In this document: positions 1 to 5,193 of the stretch, one piece after another | How the letters are laid out: the number at the start of each line of letters is the position of its first letter | Numbering within the stretch: position 1 is the first letter of the stretch | Translations under genes and position numbers: made by a program | The notes under the pieces: generated by a model | Database searches by the model: none | What the model was told of the DNA's origin: nothing | Seen by the model: only the letters and a program-made list of their open reading frames with translations | Assembly: GCA_943324575.2 (NCBI GenBank) | Contig: CALPMD020000115.1 | Coordinates: 1 to 5,282, forward strand | Direction: 5' to 3' | Source: Akkermansia muciniphila | GTDB lineage: Bacteria > Verrucomicrobiota > Verrucomicrobiia > Verrucomicrobiales > Akkermansiaceae | DNA: 5,282 nt

Positions 1-162
1 CCTGGCTTGGGCTTTGAATCAGACCAGAACGAGATCCTTCTCGTTTACCCCGAGCATTCTGAGGCGCTTCCTGCCGCTTCAAAGCACGACCTCTCCCATC
101 AGCTCGTCGCGGCTATCGGCCGTCTTCATGCTGAATGCCTCTCTTCTCCAATGCCTATCTGA
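1..162 (+). CDS. coaBC: CoaBC (phosphopantothenoylcysteine synthetase/decarboxylase), C-terminal end only
   Basis: The gene runs in from the left edge in frame 1 and ends at TGA 160-162, leaving 53 residues. The stretch GLGFESDQNEILLV at residues 2-15, followed by a LPAASKHDL segment, resembles the end of the CoaB ligase domain, where family members carry a G-F-x-S-D-x-N core, a short beta strand, then L-P-x-x-x-K and a closing helix. CoaBC joins cysteine to 4'-phosphopantothenate and decarboxylates the product on the way to coenzyme A, in the cytoplasm. Only the end of the ligase half is visible, so the decarboxylase half and active site cannot be checked. The stop lies 8 bases before the ATG of the phosphatase gene, which suggests co-transcription. 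The identification rests on one short motif, so a CoaB-only protein remains possible. Confidence 0.72.
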   Translation, partial: PGLGFESDQNEILLVYPEHSEALPAASKHDLSHQLVAAIGRLHAECLSSPMPI

Positions 163-170
163 TATTTATC

Positions 171-920
171 ATGACCGATCTCGAACTTGCTACTCATGCC
201 GCACTTGAAGCGGGAAAACTTCTCCGTCAACACTTCGGCAGCGCCGCCACAGTTGATGAATCCACGGATCACGACATCAAGCTCGCGCTCGACAAGGAAT
301 CTCAGGATCTCATCACCGGCATTCTTCTCGGGGCTTGCCCTGGCGATGCACTCTACGGCGAAGAGGGCATCGCGGGCAACCAAGAGTCCCCCCGCCAGTG
401 GATCGTCGATCCTATCGATGGCACGGTGAATTTCTTCTACAGCATTCCTCATTTCTGTGTCTCCATCGCTTTACGCGTTGCGGGTGAAATCGTGGTCGGC
501 GTCATCCATGATCCGATGGTGGGTGAGACATGGACCGTAGAAAGAGGCGGCCCAGCCTTGCTCAATGGCCGCCCTATCTCCATCAGTCAACGGGCCACGC
601 TCGGGGAATCCATCCTTTACGTCGGTTGCGGCAAGGACGAGGCCACCCTCCGCACCGGCATCGAGCGCTTCCATCGCGCCTCACTGCGGGCAAAAAAAAT
701 GCGCATGATGGGCTCCGCGGCCCTCGGTATGGCATACGTCGCCTGCGGTCGTCTGGATGCTTACATCGAGTCACGCATTTCCCTGTGGGACATCGCCGCG
801 GGTCAGTTACTCATTGAAACGGTCGGCGGCTCCGTTGACCTTTCGCCTGTGCCTGGCAGTGCTGATGCCTACTCGATTGTGGCCAGCAATGGCAAAATCC
901 CGCTTGAAGAAATCCTGTAA
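171..920 (+). CDS. Inositol monophosphatase family protein (Mg-dependent sugar/inositol phosphatase)
   Basis: This 249-residue protein has the usual length and metal-site motifs of the IMPase superfamily: GEEG at 63-66, DPIDGTVNF at 80-88 (D80 and D83 as metal ligands, T85 near the nucleophilic water), and WDIAAG at 206-211 with D207. The PHFCVSIAL segment after the second motif is closer to SuhB-type inositol-1-phosphatases than to the HisN or CysQ forms I know, but substrate cannot be settled from sequence. Histidinol phosphate, inositol phosphate, fructose-1,6-bisphosphate and PAP are all family substrates. The protein is probably a cytoplasmic dimer. ATG 171 is chosen because the family-like N-terminus begins there and it follows the coaBC stop by 8 bases. 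An in-frame ATG at 135 would add 12 non-conserved residues and overlap coaBC. No Shine-Dalgarno is visible. ispF follows 15 bases after the TAA. Confidence 0.9.
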   Translation: MTDLELATHAALEAGKLLRQHFGSAATVDESTDHDIKLALDKESQDLITGILLGACPGDALYGEEGIAGNQESPRQWIVDPIDGTVNFFYSIPHFCVSIALRVAGEIVVGVIHDPMVGETWTVERGGPALLNGRPISISQRATLGESILYVGCGKDEATLRTGIERFHRASLRAKKMRMMGSAALGMAYVACGRLDAYIESRISLWDIAAGQLLIETVGGSVDLSPVPGSADAYSIVASNGKIPLEEIL

Positions 921-935
921 CTCTCCACGGCTCCC

Positions 936-1406
936 ATGACTGGCATCGGCTACGACGTTCACCAATTCGCGCAAAACCGCCCACTGGTTCTTGGTGGCGT
1001 GACTATTCCCCACAGTCATGGCCTCGCAGGGCACTCAGACGCGGATGTCCTAAGCCACGCCATCGCTGATGCGGTCCTTGGTGCGATGGGGCAGCCGGAC
1101 ATCGGTTATTTTTTTCCGCCGGGCGATCCAGCCTGCAAAGATATTTGCTCGCTCGAAATCCTCGTGAAATGCCGCGAGCTGGCAGCGGCGGGGGGATTCA
1201 CCATCATCAATGTCGATTCCACGCTCATCGCAGAGGCACCCAAAGTACTGCCTCACCGAGACGCCATGCGCGAAAATATCGGTGCTGCATTGGGGATCGC
1301 CCCCGAGCGCGTCGGCATCAAGGCCACGACCAATGAAACCATGGGCTTTATCGGTCGGAAGGAGGGTATCGCCGCCCTTGCCGTCGCGCAGGTGGAACTT
1401 TGGTGA
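936..1406 (+). CDS. ispF: 2-C-methyl-D-erythritol 2,4-cyclodiphosphate synthase
   Basis: IspF converts CDP-methylerythritol 2-phosphate to the 2,4-cyclodiphosphate with release of CMP, the fifth step of the MEP isoprenoid pathway. At 156 residues it matches the family length. The metal-binding D-V-H is at residues 7-9 (D7, H9), with the third ligand H41 in LSHAIADA. The family signature AGHSDADVL is at 31-39, DIGYFFPPGD at 55-64 forms the substrate loop, and the nucleotide-binding region KATTNETMGFIGRKEGIAAL spans 129-148. All key residues appear intact, so it should be an active trimer. It is not fused to or next to ispD here. Its ATG is 15 bases after the phosphatase stop, without a clear ribosome binding site, so it is probably translated from the same message. 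Its TGA is separated from the converging TPR gene stop by 3 bases. Confidence 0.97.
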   Translation: MTGIGYDVHQFAQNRPLVLGGVTIPHSHGLAGHSDADVLSHAIADAVLGAMGQPDIGYFFPPGDPACKDICSLEILVKCRELAAAGGFTIINVDSTLIAEAPKVLPHRDAMRENIGAALGIAPERVGIKATTNETMGFIGRKEGIAALAVAQVELW

Positions 1407-1409
1407 TTT

Positions 1410-2309
1410 CTAGTAGGCCGCAGACGTTTCGGCGGCATCGCGCATGCGTCCTTCGATCACTTCTGCCAGTTGGTCTTCGCCTTCGTCGCGAAGAAAATCG
1501 CAGTAGTTCGAACTCACAGCTTCCAAGTCGGCGGCATACTCGCCGCCGAGTACTTCATAGCCAGCCAGGGCACTTTCAAAATGCCGGCGTGCCCACGCAC
1601 GGTCACCGGTGCGCAGCAGGGCCAGCGCGAGGTTGTTATGGGACTGGGCGGTATCCGGATGTTCATCGCCTAGCAATCTGTGGCGAGTTTCCAGTGCGAT
1701 CATGTGCAGCTCGCGCGCTTGCTCGTCGAATCGAGCCGCCTGATAAAGCGCCCCGAGATTACTCGAAACCGTCGCAGTTTGTTCATGCTCCTGCCCGAGT
1801 AGCGAGTGGAGGATCTCCAAGGCTCGCAAGAAATAAGCTTCGGCTGTCTCCAAGTCGCCCTTGGCTTTGGTGACGACGCCCAAGTTGTTCGCTATCGCTG
1901 CGATATCGAGCAAGAGTGGCGGCTCATTTCTCTCGAAAAATTCGATGGCTATTTGCCAGTGATGGACAGCTTTTTCTTCGTGCTCGAGCTCGTCCTCAGC
2001 AGCACCCAGAGCCGCGTGTAGTCGTCCAATTTGGGCGAAGCGGTCAGGTCGATTATCCAGCTGGTCGATCGCTTGGCGGTAGTCATCGCGGGCGAGTTCA
2101 CAGCTCCTGATCTCACGGTAGATGTCACCCCGCTTTTCGAGCGCGGTGGCGAAGGCATCGATATCGTCGAGATTGGGACTCAGAAGTTGCTGGCATTTCT
2201 GCACGGCAGCATTCACGGAGTGGAGCGCCTCGTGGAGGTTTCCCGCAGCACGGAGGGATTCTGCGCGGCCCAGAAGAATGGCAATGAGATTTGCTGTGGC
2301 GGTGTCCAT
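1410..2309 (-). CDS. Tetratricopeptide-repeat protein (kinesin-light-chain-like TPR array)
   Basis: The 299-residue protein is almost entirely helical repeats. About seven TPR-like helix pairs can be read at roughly 8-40, 51-84, 90-125, 136-170, 178-212, 220-254 and 262-290. The clearest are NNLGVVTKAKGDLETAEAYF (141-160) and the next two units, each with the A-x-x-x-N-L-x-x-L/V pattern and about 42-residue spacing typical of kinesin-light-chain-like TPR proteins. There is no signal peptide, membrane helix or catalytic domain, so it is probably a cytoplasmic scaffold with unknown partner. ATG 2309 lies 23 bases after the recO stop. An in-frame TTG at 2342 would add 11 residues and overlap the end of recO by 10 bases, so start choice is not certain. 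Neither has a good Shine-Dalgarno. Being directly downstream of recO suggests co-transcription but does not show a repair role. Confidence 0.88.
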   Translation of the reverse strand: MDTATANLIAILLGRAESLRAAGNLHEALHSVNAAVQKCQQLLSPNLDDIDAFATALEKRGDIYREIRSCELARDDYRQAIDQLDNRPDRFAQIGRLHAALGAAEDELEHEEKAVHHWQIAIEFFERNEPPLLLDIAAIANNLGVVTKAKGDLETAEAYFLRALEILHSLLGQEHEQTATVSSNLGALYQAARFDEQARELHMIALETRHRLLGDEHPDTAQSHNNLALALLRTGDRAWARRHFESALAGYEVLGGEYAADLEAVSSNYCDFLRDEGEDQLAEVIEGRMRDAAETSAAY

Positions 2310-2332
2310 AATTTTTGGAGAGTTGCTATCAA

Positions 2333-2905
2333 CTATTCGCAATTTTTAGCTCCTGACGAGAGGAAAGCATCTATTGGCGAAAGTCTTTCGATCAACTCAA
2401 CTCGATTAGCAGGCAGTGTGCCGAGTAATTCGCGCAGTAAAATCTCGACGTGGCTTGAATCCAGGAAAACTCCGAGAAGTCGCGCGAGTTCCTTCTCGAA
2501 GTGCTCTAGGATTCGTAAAGTTGGCTCCGCCGTTTCCAAGTGATCGAGCGCCCGCTTCAGCAAATCGTGTAATTCGGGCAGCGGGTGTTCAGGTTCTACG
2601 GCCATTTCCAGCAATTGGCAGAAATAGGCGGCGAGTAAGGTGGTCGTGTAGTTGCGGCGTAGCCCTCCTCGCCACTGGCGGATAGCGACCTCGCGTAAAG
2701 TGTGCAAGTCACTGTGGCGCGACCGAGTCAGCGTGATTTCGCCGCCAAAAAATAAATCCAACTGCCCTGCAAAATGGCTTTTTGGCCGCCGAGCCCCTTT
2801 TGCCACGGTCTTAATTAAGCCCTGCGCTTCCGTGAACCAGTGCACGATCAGACTGGTTTCCGTCAAACGAGTCAGTCGAATCAAGATGGCTTCTGTCGGT
2901 GGCAC
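2333..2905 (-). CDS. recO: DNA repair protein RecO (short form)
   Basis: RecO binds single-stranded DNA and SSB, anneals strands and, with RecR and RecF, helps load RecA at gaps. The N-terminal OB-fold pattern is clear: strand AILIRLTRLTETSLIVHWFT (6-25), then VAKGARRPKSHFAGQLDLF (34-52) and HTLREVAI (68-75), matching the RecO consensus order E-T-S, V-x-K-G-A-R and the L-R-E strand. The rest is helical, as in the RecO C-terminal domain. At 190 residues it is about 50 shorter than Escherichia coli RecO (about 240), and it has no CxxC zinc site of the type seen in some RecO proteins. GTG 2905 is the only start that keeps the full OB fold, because an in-frame TAG sits two codons upstream. It follows the lipoprotein gene by 66 bases and precedes the TPR gene by 23. 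Confidence 0.88.
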   Translation of the reverse strand: MPPTEAILIRLTRLTETSLIVHWFTEAQGLIKTVAKGARRPKSHFAGQLDLFFGGEITLTRSRHSDLHTLREVAIRQWRGGLRRNYTTTLLAAYFCQLLEMAVEPEHPLPELHDLLKRALDHLETAEPTLRILEHFEKELARLLGVFLDSSHVEILLRELLGTLPANRVELIERLSPIDAFLSSGAKNCE

Positions 2906-2971
2906 GCGCTAGGGATTTTTGGAGGCCATCGCGGTGCCCAATGAGCCTCGCACGGCCTCTCAAATGGAGGT
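2906..2971 (-). other. Lipoprotein-recO spacer with a weak inverted repeat
   Basis: The 66-base gap holds the mini-ORF and an imperfect inverted repeat: GAGGCC at 2924-2929 can pair with GGCCTC around 2954-2959, with GTGC/GCAC pairing inside. There is no T-run after it on the minus strand, so it is not a clear terminator, and read-through from the lipoprotein gene into recO is plausible. No convincing -35/-10 pair was seen. Confidence 0.25.
2909..2929 (-). other. Six-codon mini-ORF (MASKNP-stop) in frame with recO
   Basis: On the minus strand an ATG at 2929 opens six codons and closes with TAG at 2911-2909. It is in the recO frame and ends only three bases before the GTG start of recO. It could be a leader peptide coupled to recO by re-initiation, the remains of an older ATG start cut off by an amber codon, a sequencing error, or chance. 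No ribosome binding site supports it. Confidence 0.25.
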
Positions 2972-3628
2972 TCAGTCGTCCTTTTTGATGACACGCTTGG
3001 TCGACTTTGGCTTCGACTTTGGCTTGGGATCCGCTTTGGTGGAGGACTTTGATTTAGCCTTGGTTTTGGTCGACTTTGGCTCGGACTCCTCTTTGGTGGA
3101 AGATTTCGATTTAGCCTTGGGTTTAGTTGACTGTGCCTCGGGCTTCTCTTTGGTGGAGGATTTTGATTTCGCCTTGGTTTTAGTCGACCTTGGCTCGGAC
3201 TCTTTTTTGCTCGGGGACTTGGTTTTAGACTTGGTGGAACCCGAAGAAGACTTCGATTTGGAGGAAACGCGGACGGTTTTTTCGGCCACGGATTTGCCCT
3301 TGGACTTCGCCGAGGTTTTCGAAATGGACGTTTTGCGTCGAGATTCGCTGGCAGAAATGAGCGGGATCGACCCTTGTGGCGGCTGTTCGCTTTTGGCGAT
3401 CAAGGGGATTTCATCAGACCTCAACTCATGCGGCGAAGGAGCGCTGCCGCTTTTACGCCATTTGGCGGGGTTGTCCGCCCAGGCTTCAACATAGTTGCCG
3501 TTTTCATCAAAAGGGCCTGTGCCCAAAGGATTGGATCCAATTTTGCCGCCGCCACTGTTGAGGTTTCCGCAACTGGAAAGGGTGAGGGCAAAGGCGCAAA
3601 ATGCAGGGATCCATAGAACCGACTTCAT
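2972..3628 (-). CDS. Predicted lipoprotein with Lys/Ser-rich repeat tail
   Basis: The 218-residue product is not a family I recognise. It begins with a lipoprotein signal: MK, a hydrophobic core, and lipobox L-S-S-C with C20 as the lipidated cysteine. The residue after it is Gly, not Asp, so outer-membrane sorting is more likely than inner-membrane retention if the Lol rule applies. Residues about 34-58 form the only ordered-looking part, with GPFDENGNYVEAWADNPAKW at 38-57. From about residue 97 to the end the protein is low complexity. By my hand count 37 of 122 residues are Lys, the rest mainly Ser, Thr, Pro and Glu, including three 19-residue repeats. Such a tail is disordered and strongly basic and could bind peptidoglycan, lipopolysaccharide or nucleic acid. 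That is inference. ATG 3628 gives the most typical signal peptide; ATG 3640 would add four residues. Confidence 0.82.
   Translation of the reverse strand: MKSVLWIPAFCAFALTLSSCGNLNSGGGKIGSNPLGTGPFDENGNYVEAWADNPAKWRKSGSAPSPHELRSDEIPLIAKSEQPPQGSIPLISASESRRKTSISKTSAKSKGKSVAEKTVRVSSKSKSSSGSTKSKTKSPSKKESEPRSTKTKAKSKSSTKEKPEAQSTKPKAKSKSSTKEESEPKSTKTKAKSKSSTKADPKPKSKPKSTKRVIKKDD
3029..3199 (-). repeat. Three tandem 57-base repeats in the lipoprotein tail
   Basis: Units lie at 3143-3199, 3086-3142 and 3029-3085 (minus-strand order). Each encodes 19 residues built around S-T-K-(T/P)-K-A-K-S-K-S-S-T-K. The core KAKSKSSTK is identical in all three, while the linker varies (EKPEAQ, EESEPK, ADPKPK). A degenerate fourth unit follows towards the C-terminus. 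Third-codon positions differ between units, so they are not very recent copies. Unit number may vary between strains. Confidence 0.85.
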
Positions 3629-3691
3629 GCAAAAGAGCATGGTCGATCCGGCCGATTTGGCAAAACATTGTTAAGCGAACCGAATATTTTT

Positions 3692-3705
3692 TGCGTTTTA
3701 ACGCA
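3692..3705. promoter_or_regulatory. Palindrome, possible operator
   Basis: TGCGTT and AACGCA form a perfect 6-base inverted repeat around a 2-base centre in the AT-rich part of the divergent intergenic region. It lies about 63 bases before the lipoprotein start. Size and position fit a site for a dimeric regulator, but no regulator gene is visible and a 12-base match can arise by chance. Confidence 0.25.
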
Positions 3706-3907
3706 GATGGCGTCGTCCAGCCTTGCCAAGGCCAAAAAAGTCATTATGATCGAACATGAGCAGGTTTTTCCAAACTCCGGTGTCCGCATCAGGCCGATGC
3801 GCTTTCCGAATAAGCCCCCTTTCCACTGGGGCAAATTCGGCATGCGGTCAGGAAATCGGAATCATTTGACTCACGGGCGGCGGCGCAAAGCTGGCTTGTT
3901 CCGACAC

Positions 3908-3947
3908 GGGTGAAGCCCCTTTCCGCAGACGCTGCGGAGCTTCACCC
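3908..3947 (+). promoter_or_regulatory. Long hairpin upstream of the RRM gene
   Basis: GGGTGAAGC (3908-3916) pairs with GCTTCACCC (3939-3947), and inside it TCCGCAG (3922-3928) pairs with CTGCGGA (3932-3938) around an ACG loop. This gives 16 base pairs broken only by a 5-base bulge on the left. No T-run follows, so it is not an intrinsic terminator. It could be the first stem of a 5' leader of the RRM gene, a small RNA, or a remnant of a dispersed palindromic repeat. Confidence 0.55.
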
Positions 3948-4025
3948 CGGCACCAAAACGCCGGATCGTCGGAGTTATGCCAGTCAGCACGAGGTCCTTC
4001 CAGCATTGCCGGGCTCCTGAGCCCG
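3947..4025 (+). promoter_or_regulatory. Two further hairpins in the presumed RRM-gene leader
   Basis: CCGGC (3947-3951) pairs with GCCGG (3960-3964) around an 8-base loop. CGGGCT (4010-4015) pairs with AGCCCG (4020-4025) around CCTG. The first shares base 3947 with the preceding long stem, so the two would stack or compete. The last stem ends 40 bases before the RRM start codon. The spacer between 3965 and 4009 shows no obvious promoter. Confidence 0.4.
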
Positions 4026-4065
4026 CCGCGCCGGGCCGCCTGAAACCAAGACCCCAACTGACACC

Positions 4066-5082
4066 ATGTCAAACGCAACACAAGATTCCCGCAATTCGGG
4101 AGACAGTCGTCGCCGCCGCTCACGCGGAGGCTCCAACCGCAATAAGAATCAGAACGACGATCGCCGCAACGGTGGCGATCGTGGTCGCCACCAAGACGGC
4201 AACCGTTCCGAGGAATTCCGTCCTCAAGCTCCTCGCACCCCGCGTAAATACGCTCCTGCGAAACTGAGCTTTTGGCAAAAAATCCTCAGCGCTATCGGCC
4301 TTTATAAGCAGCCTGCTCCGCCATCCCGCAAGAGTCGTCATTCTGAGCCTTCCACGCCGTTTCCAACCACGCGCGCGCCCAAGTCCAACACCCGCAACGC
4401 CCGTTCCGATGAAAACGAACCGCGTGCCCCACGCGAGCCGCGTGCTCCACGTGAGCCTCGCGAAAAACGCGAGGAAGGCGATCGCGCCCCAGCCCAAGAA
4501 CGCAGTGGCCGCGGCAACCGTGGCAGCGAGCGCAGCCGCGGTGGTGATCCAAAAAGCGTCGAGTCCACCCGCGTTTACGTCGGAAACTTGTCCTACGACG
4601 TTACCGAACAAGATCTCCAAGAGCTTTTCAAAGGCATTGGCGGCGTTCGCAACGTGGAAATCGTTTACAATCGCAGCACCCACCGCTCCAAAGGCTACGG
4701 ATTTGTGGAAATGCTCCGCATGGACGAAGCCGTTCGTTGCGTGGAAGTTCTGCACGACCAACCCTTCATGGGCCGTAAAATGACCGTCTCAGGTGCCAAA
4801 TCCAAGGGCCAAGACGAGCGCGAAGACCAAGAAGGTCGCACCGAAGGCGAGCCTCGCCGCGTGGTGCTCGCTTCCACGGCTCCTGCTGGGGTTGCTGCTG
4901 AGCCGGTGATCCAAACCATCGTCGAGACTGCAGCCGTCGCAGAAACTGCCGAGGCTGCGCCAGCTGCCGTGGTTGAAGTCGCTGCCACACCGGAAGCACC
5001 AGAAGCGGCCGCAGACCTCGAAGCACGTTACGGCTTCGAACCCAAGGAGGAAAAGACTGAAGAGAAGGCTGATCAAGCCTGA
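4066..5082 (+). CDS. RNA-binding protein with one RRM domain and disordered flanks
   Basis: The 338-residue protein has one RNA recognition motif at about 168-245. RNP2 is VYVGNL (170-175) and RNP1 is KGYGFVEM (209-216), with the RNA-stacking aromatics Y171, Y211 and F213 all present, so it should bind single-stranded RNA. The first 165 residues are rich in Arg, Gly, Ser, Asn and Pro, with RRRRSRGG at 15-22 and EPRAPR repeats at 118-135, and look disordered. A short hydrophobic segment, LSFWQKILSAIGLY (67-80), interrupts this and probably forms an amphipathic helix. The tail from about 246 is acidic and Ala-rich. Many bacterial RRM proteins, such as cyanobacterial Rbp, are only about 80-110 residues, so the long flanks are notable. 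The protein is probably cytoplasmic; the target is unknown. ATG 4066 lacks a Shine-Dalgarno and follows three possible leader hairpins. A strong terminator follows the stop. Confidence 0.9.
   Translation: MSNATQDSRNSGDSRRRRSRGGSNRNKNQNDDRRNGGDRGRHQDGNRSEEFRPQAPRTPRKYAPAKLSFWQKILSAIGLYKQPAPPSRKSRHSEPSTPFPTTRAPKSNTRNARSDENEPRAPREPRAPREPREKREEGDRAPAQERSGRGNRGSERSRGGDPKSVESTRVYVGNLSYDVTEQDLQELFKGIGGVRNVEIVYNRSTHRSKGYGFVEMLRMDEAVRCVEVLHDQPFMGRKMTVSGAKSKGQDEREDQEGRTEGEPRRVVLASTAPAGVAAEPVIQTIVETAAVAETAEAAPAAVVEVAATPEAPEAAADLEARYGFEPKEEKTEEKADQA
4417..4470 (+). repeat. Three 18-base units encoding EPRAPR-type repeats
   Basis: Two units encode EPRAPR and a third, diverged unit encodes EPREKR, within the Arg-rich region just before the RRM domain. 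Codon use differs between units, so the protein pattern is better kept than the DNA. Confidence 0.6.
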
Positions 5083-5108
5083 TCGAAAACTTCCCAACTC
5101 CGTTTATC

Positions 5109-5146
5109 AAAAAACCTCCGTCCGCCAGTCGCGACGGAGGTTTTTT
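5109..5146. terminator. Bidirectional intrinsic terminator
   Basis: A perfect 14-bp stem, 5109-5122 with 5133-5146, encloses a 10-base loop. The GC core is CCTCCGTC/GACGGAGG, and the arms end in six A and six T. It lies 26 bases after the RRM gene stop. Because the flanks are symmetrical it can also end transcripts of the minus-strand gene that converges from the right edge. Confidence 0.92.
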
Positions 5147-5149
5147 CGT

Positions 5150-5176
5150 TTTTGGCTTCGCATTCCGAAGCCAAAA
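5150..5176. repeat. Second perfect hairpin next to the terminator
   Basis: TTTTGGCTTCG (5150-5160) pairs with CGAAGCCAAAA (5166-5176) around a CATTC loop, giving 11 base pairs. It starts 3 bases after the terminator and ends 17 bases before the stop of the converging gene. Alone it lacks a T-run outside the stem on either strand, so it may reinforce termination or protect the 3' end of the minus-strand message. Confidence 0.6.
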
Positions 5177-5193
5177 CTTGCAGAGGGAAAGCC

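Larger units (their letters stand above)
3629..4065. other. Divergent intergenic region between lipoprotein and RRM genes
   Basis: This stretch of about 437 bases must carry the promoters of both divergent genes. The left third (about 3655-3705) is AT-rich and contains a palindrome. The right half is GC-rich and holds three hairpins next to the RRM gene. A smaller stem, GCCCC 3814-3818 with GGGGC 3828-3832, lies in the middle. Two overlapping short ORFs cross it on opposite strands, with no recognisable protein features. I could not pick a -35/-10 pair with standard spacing on either strand. Confidence 0.6.

Noticed and set aside
135..170. Upstream ATG start for the phosphatase gene
   Set aside because: It would add 12 residues not typical of the family and overlap the coaBC-like reading frame. 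ATG 171 fits better.
690..701. A8 run in the phosphatase gene (GCA-AAA-AAA-ATG) as a -1 frameshift site
   Set aside because: The zero frame encodes the whole conserved enzyme. The -1 frame only adds an unconserved stretch to about 817, and no stimulatory structure is obvious.
2919..3494. 191-codon plus-strand ORF with repeated acidic/hydrophobic LVDFGSD-like units
   Set aside because: It is the antisense shadow of the lipoprotein tail. Its periodicity is produced by the 57-base repeats, and the minus-strand frame has a signal peptide and lipobox.
3657..3690. TTGGCA or TTGTTA with TATTTT as a plus-strand promoter
   Set aside because: Spacers are about 22 and 11 bases, far from the usual 17.
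3668..3913. 81-codon plus-strand ORF in the intergenic region, with a 72-codon minus-strand ORF overlapping it
   Set aside because: Neither has domain-like sequence, a ribosome binding site or biased composition, and both overlap in opposite directions in a likely promoter region.
4120..4761. 213-codon minus-strand ORF, Ala-rich and apparently hydrophobic
   Set aside because: It lies fully opposite the RRM gene, whose RNP motifs are intact. Its composition comes from Arg/Gly codons read in reverse.
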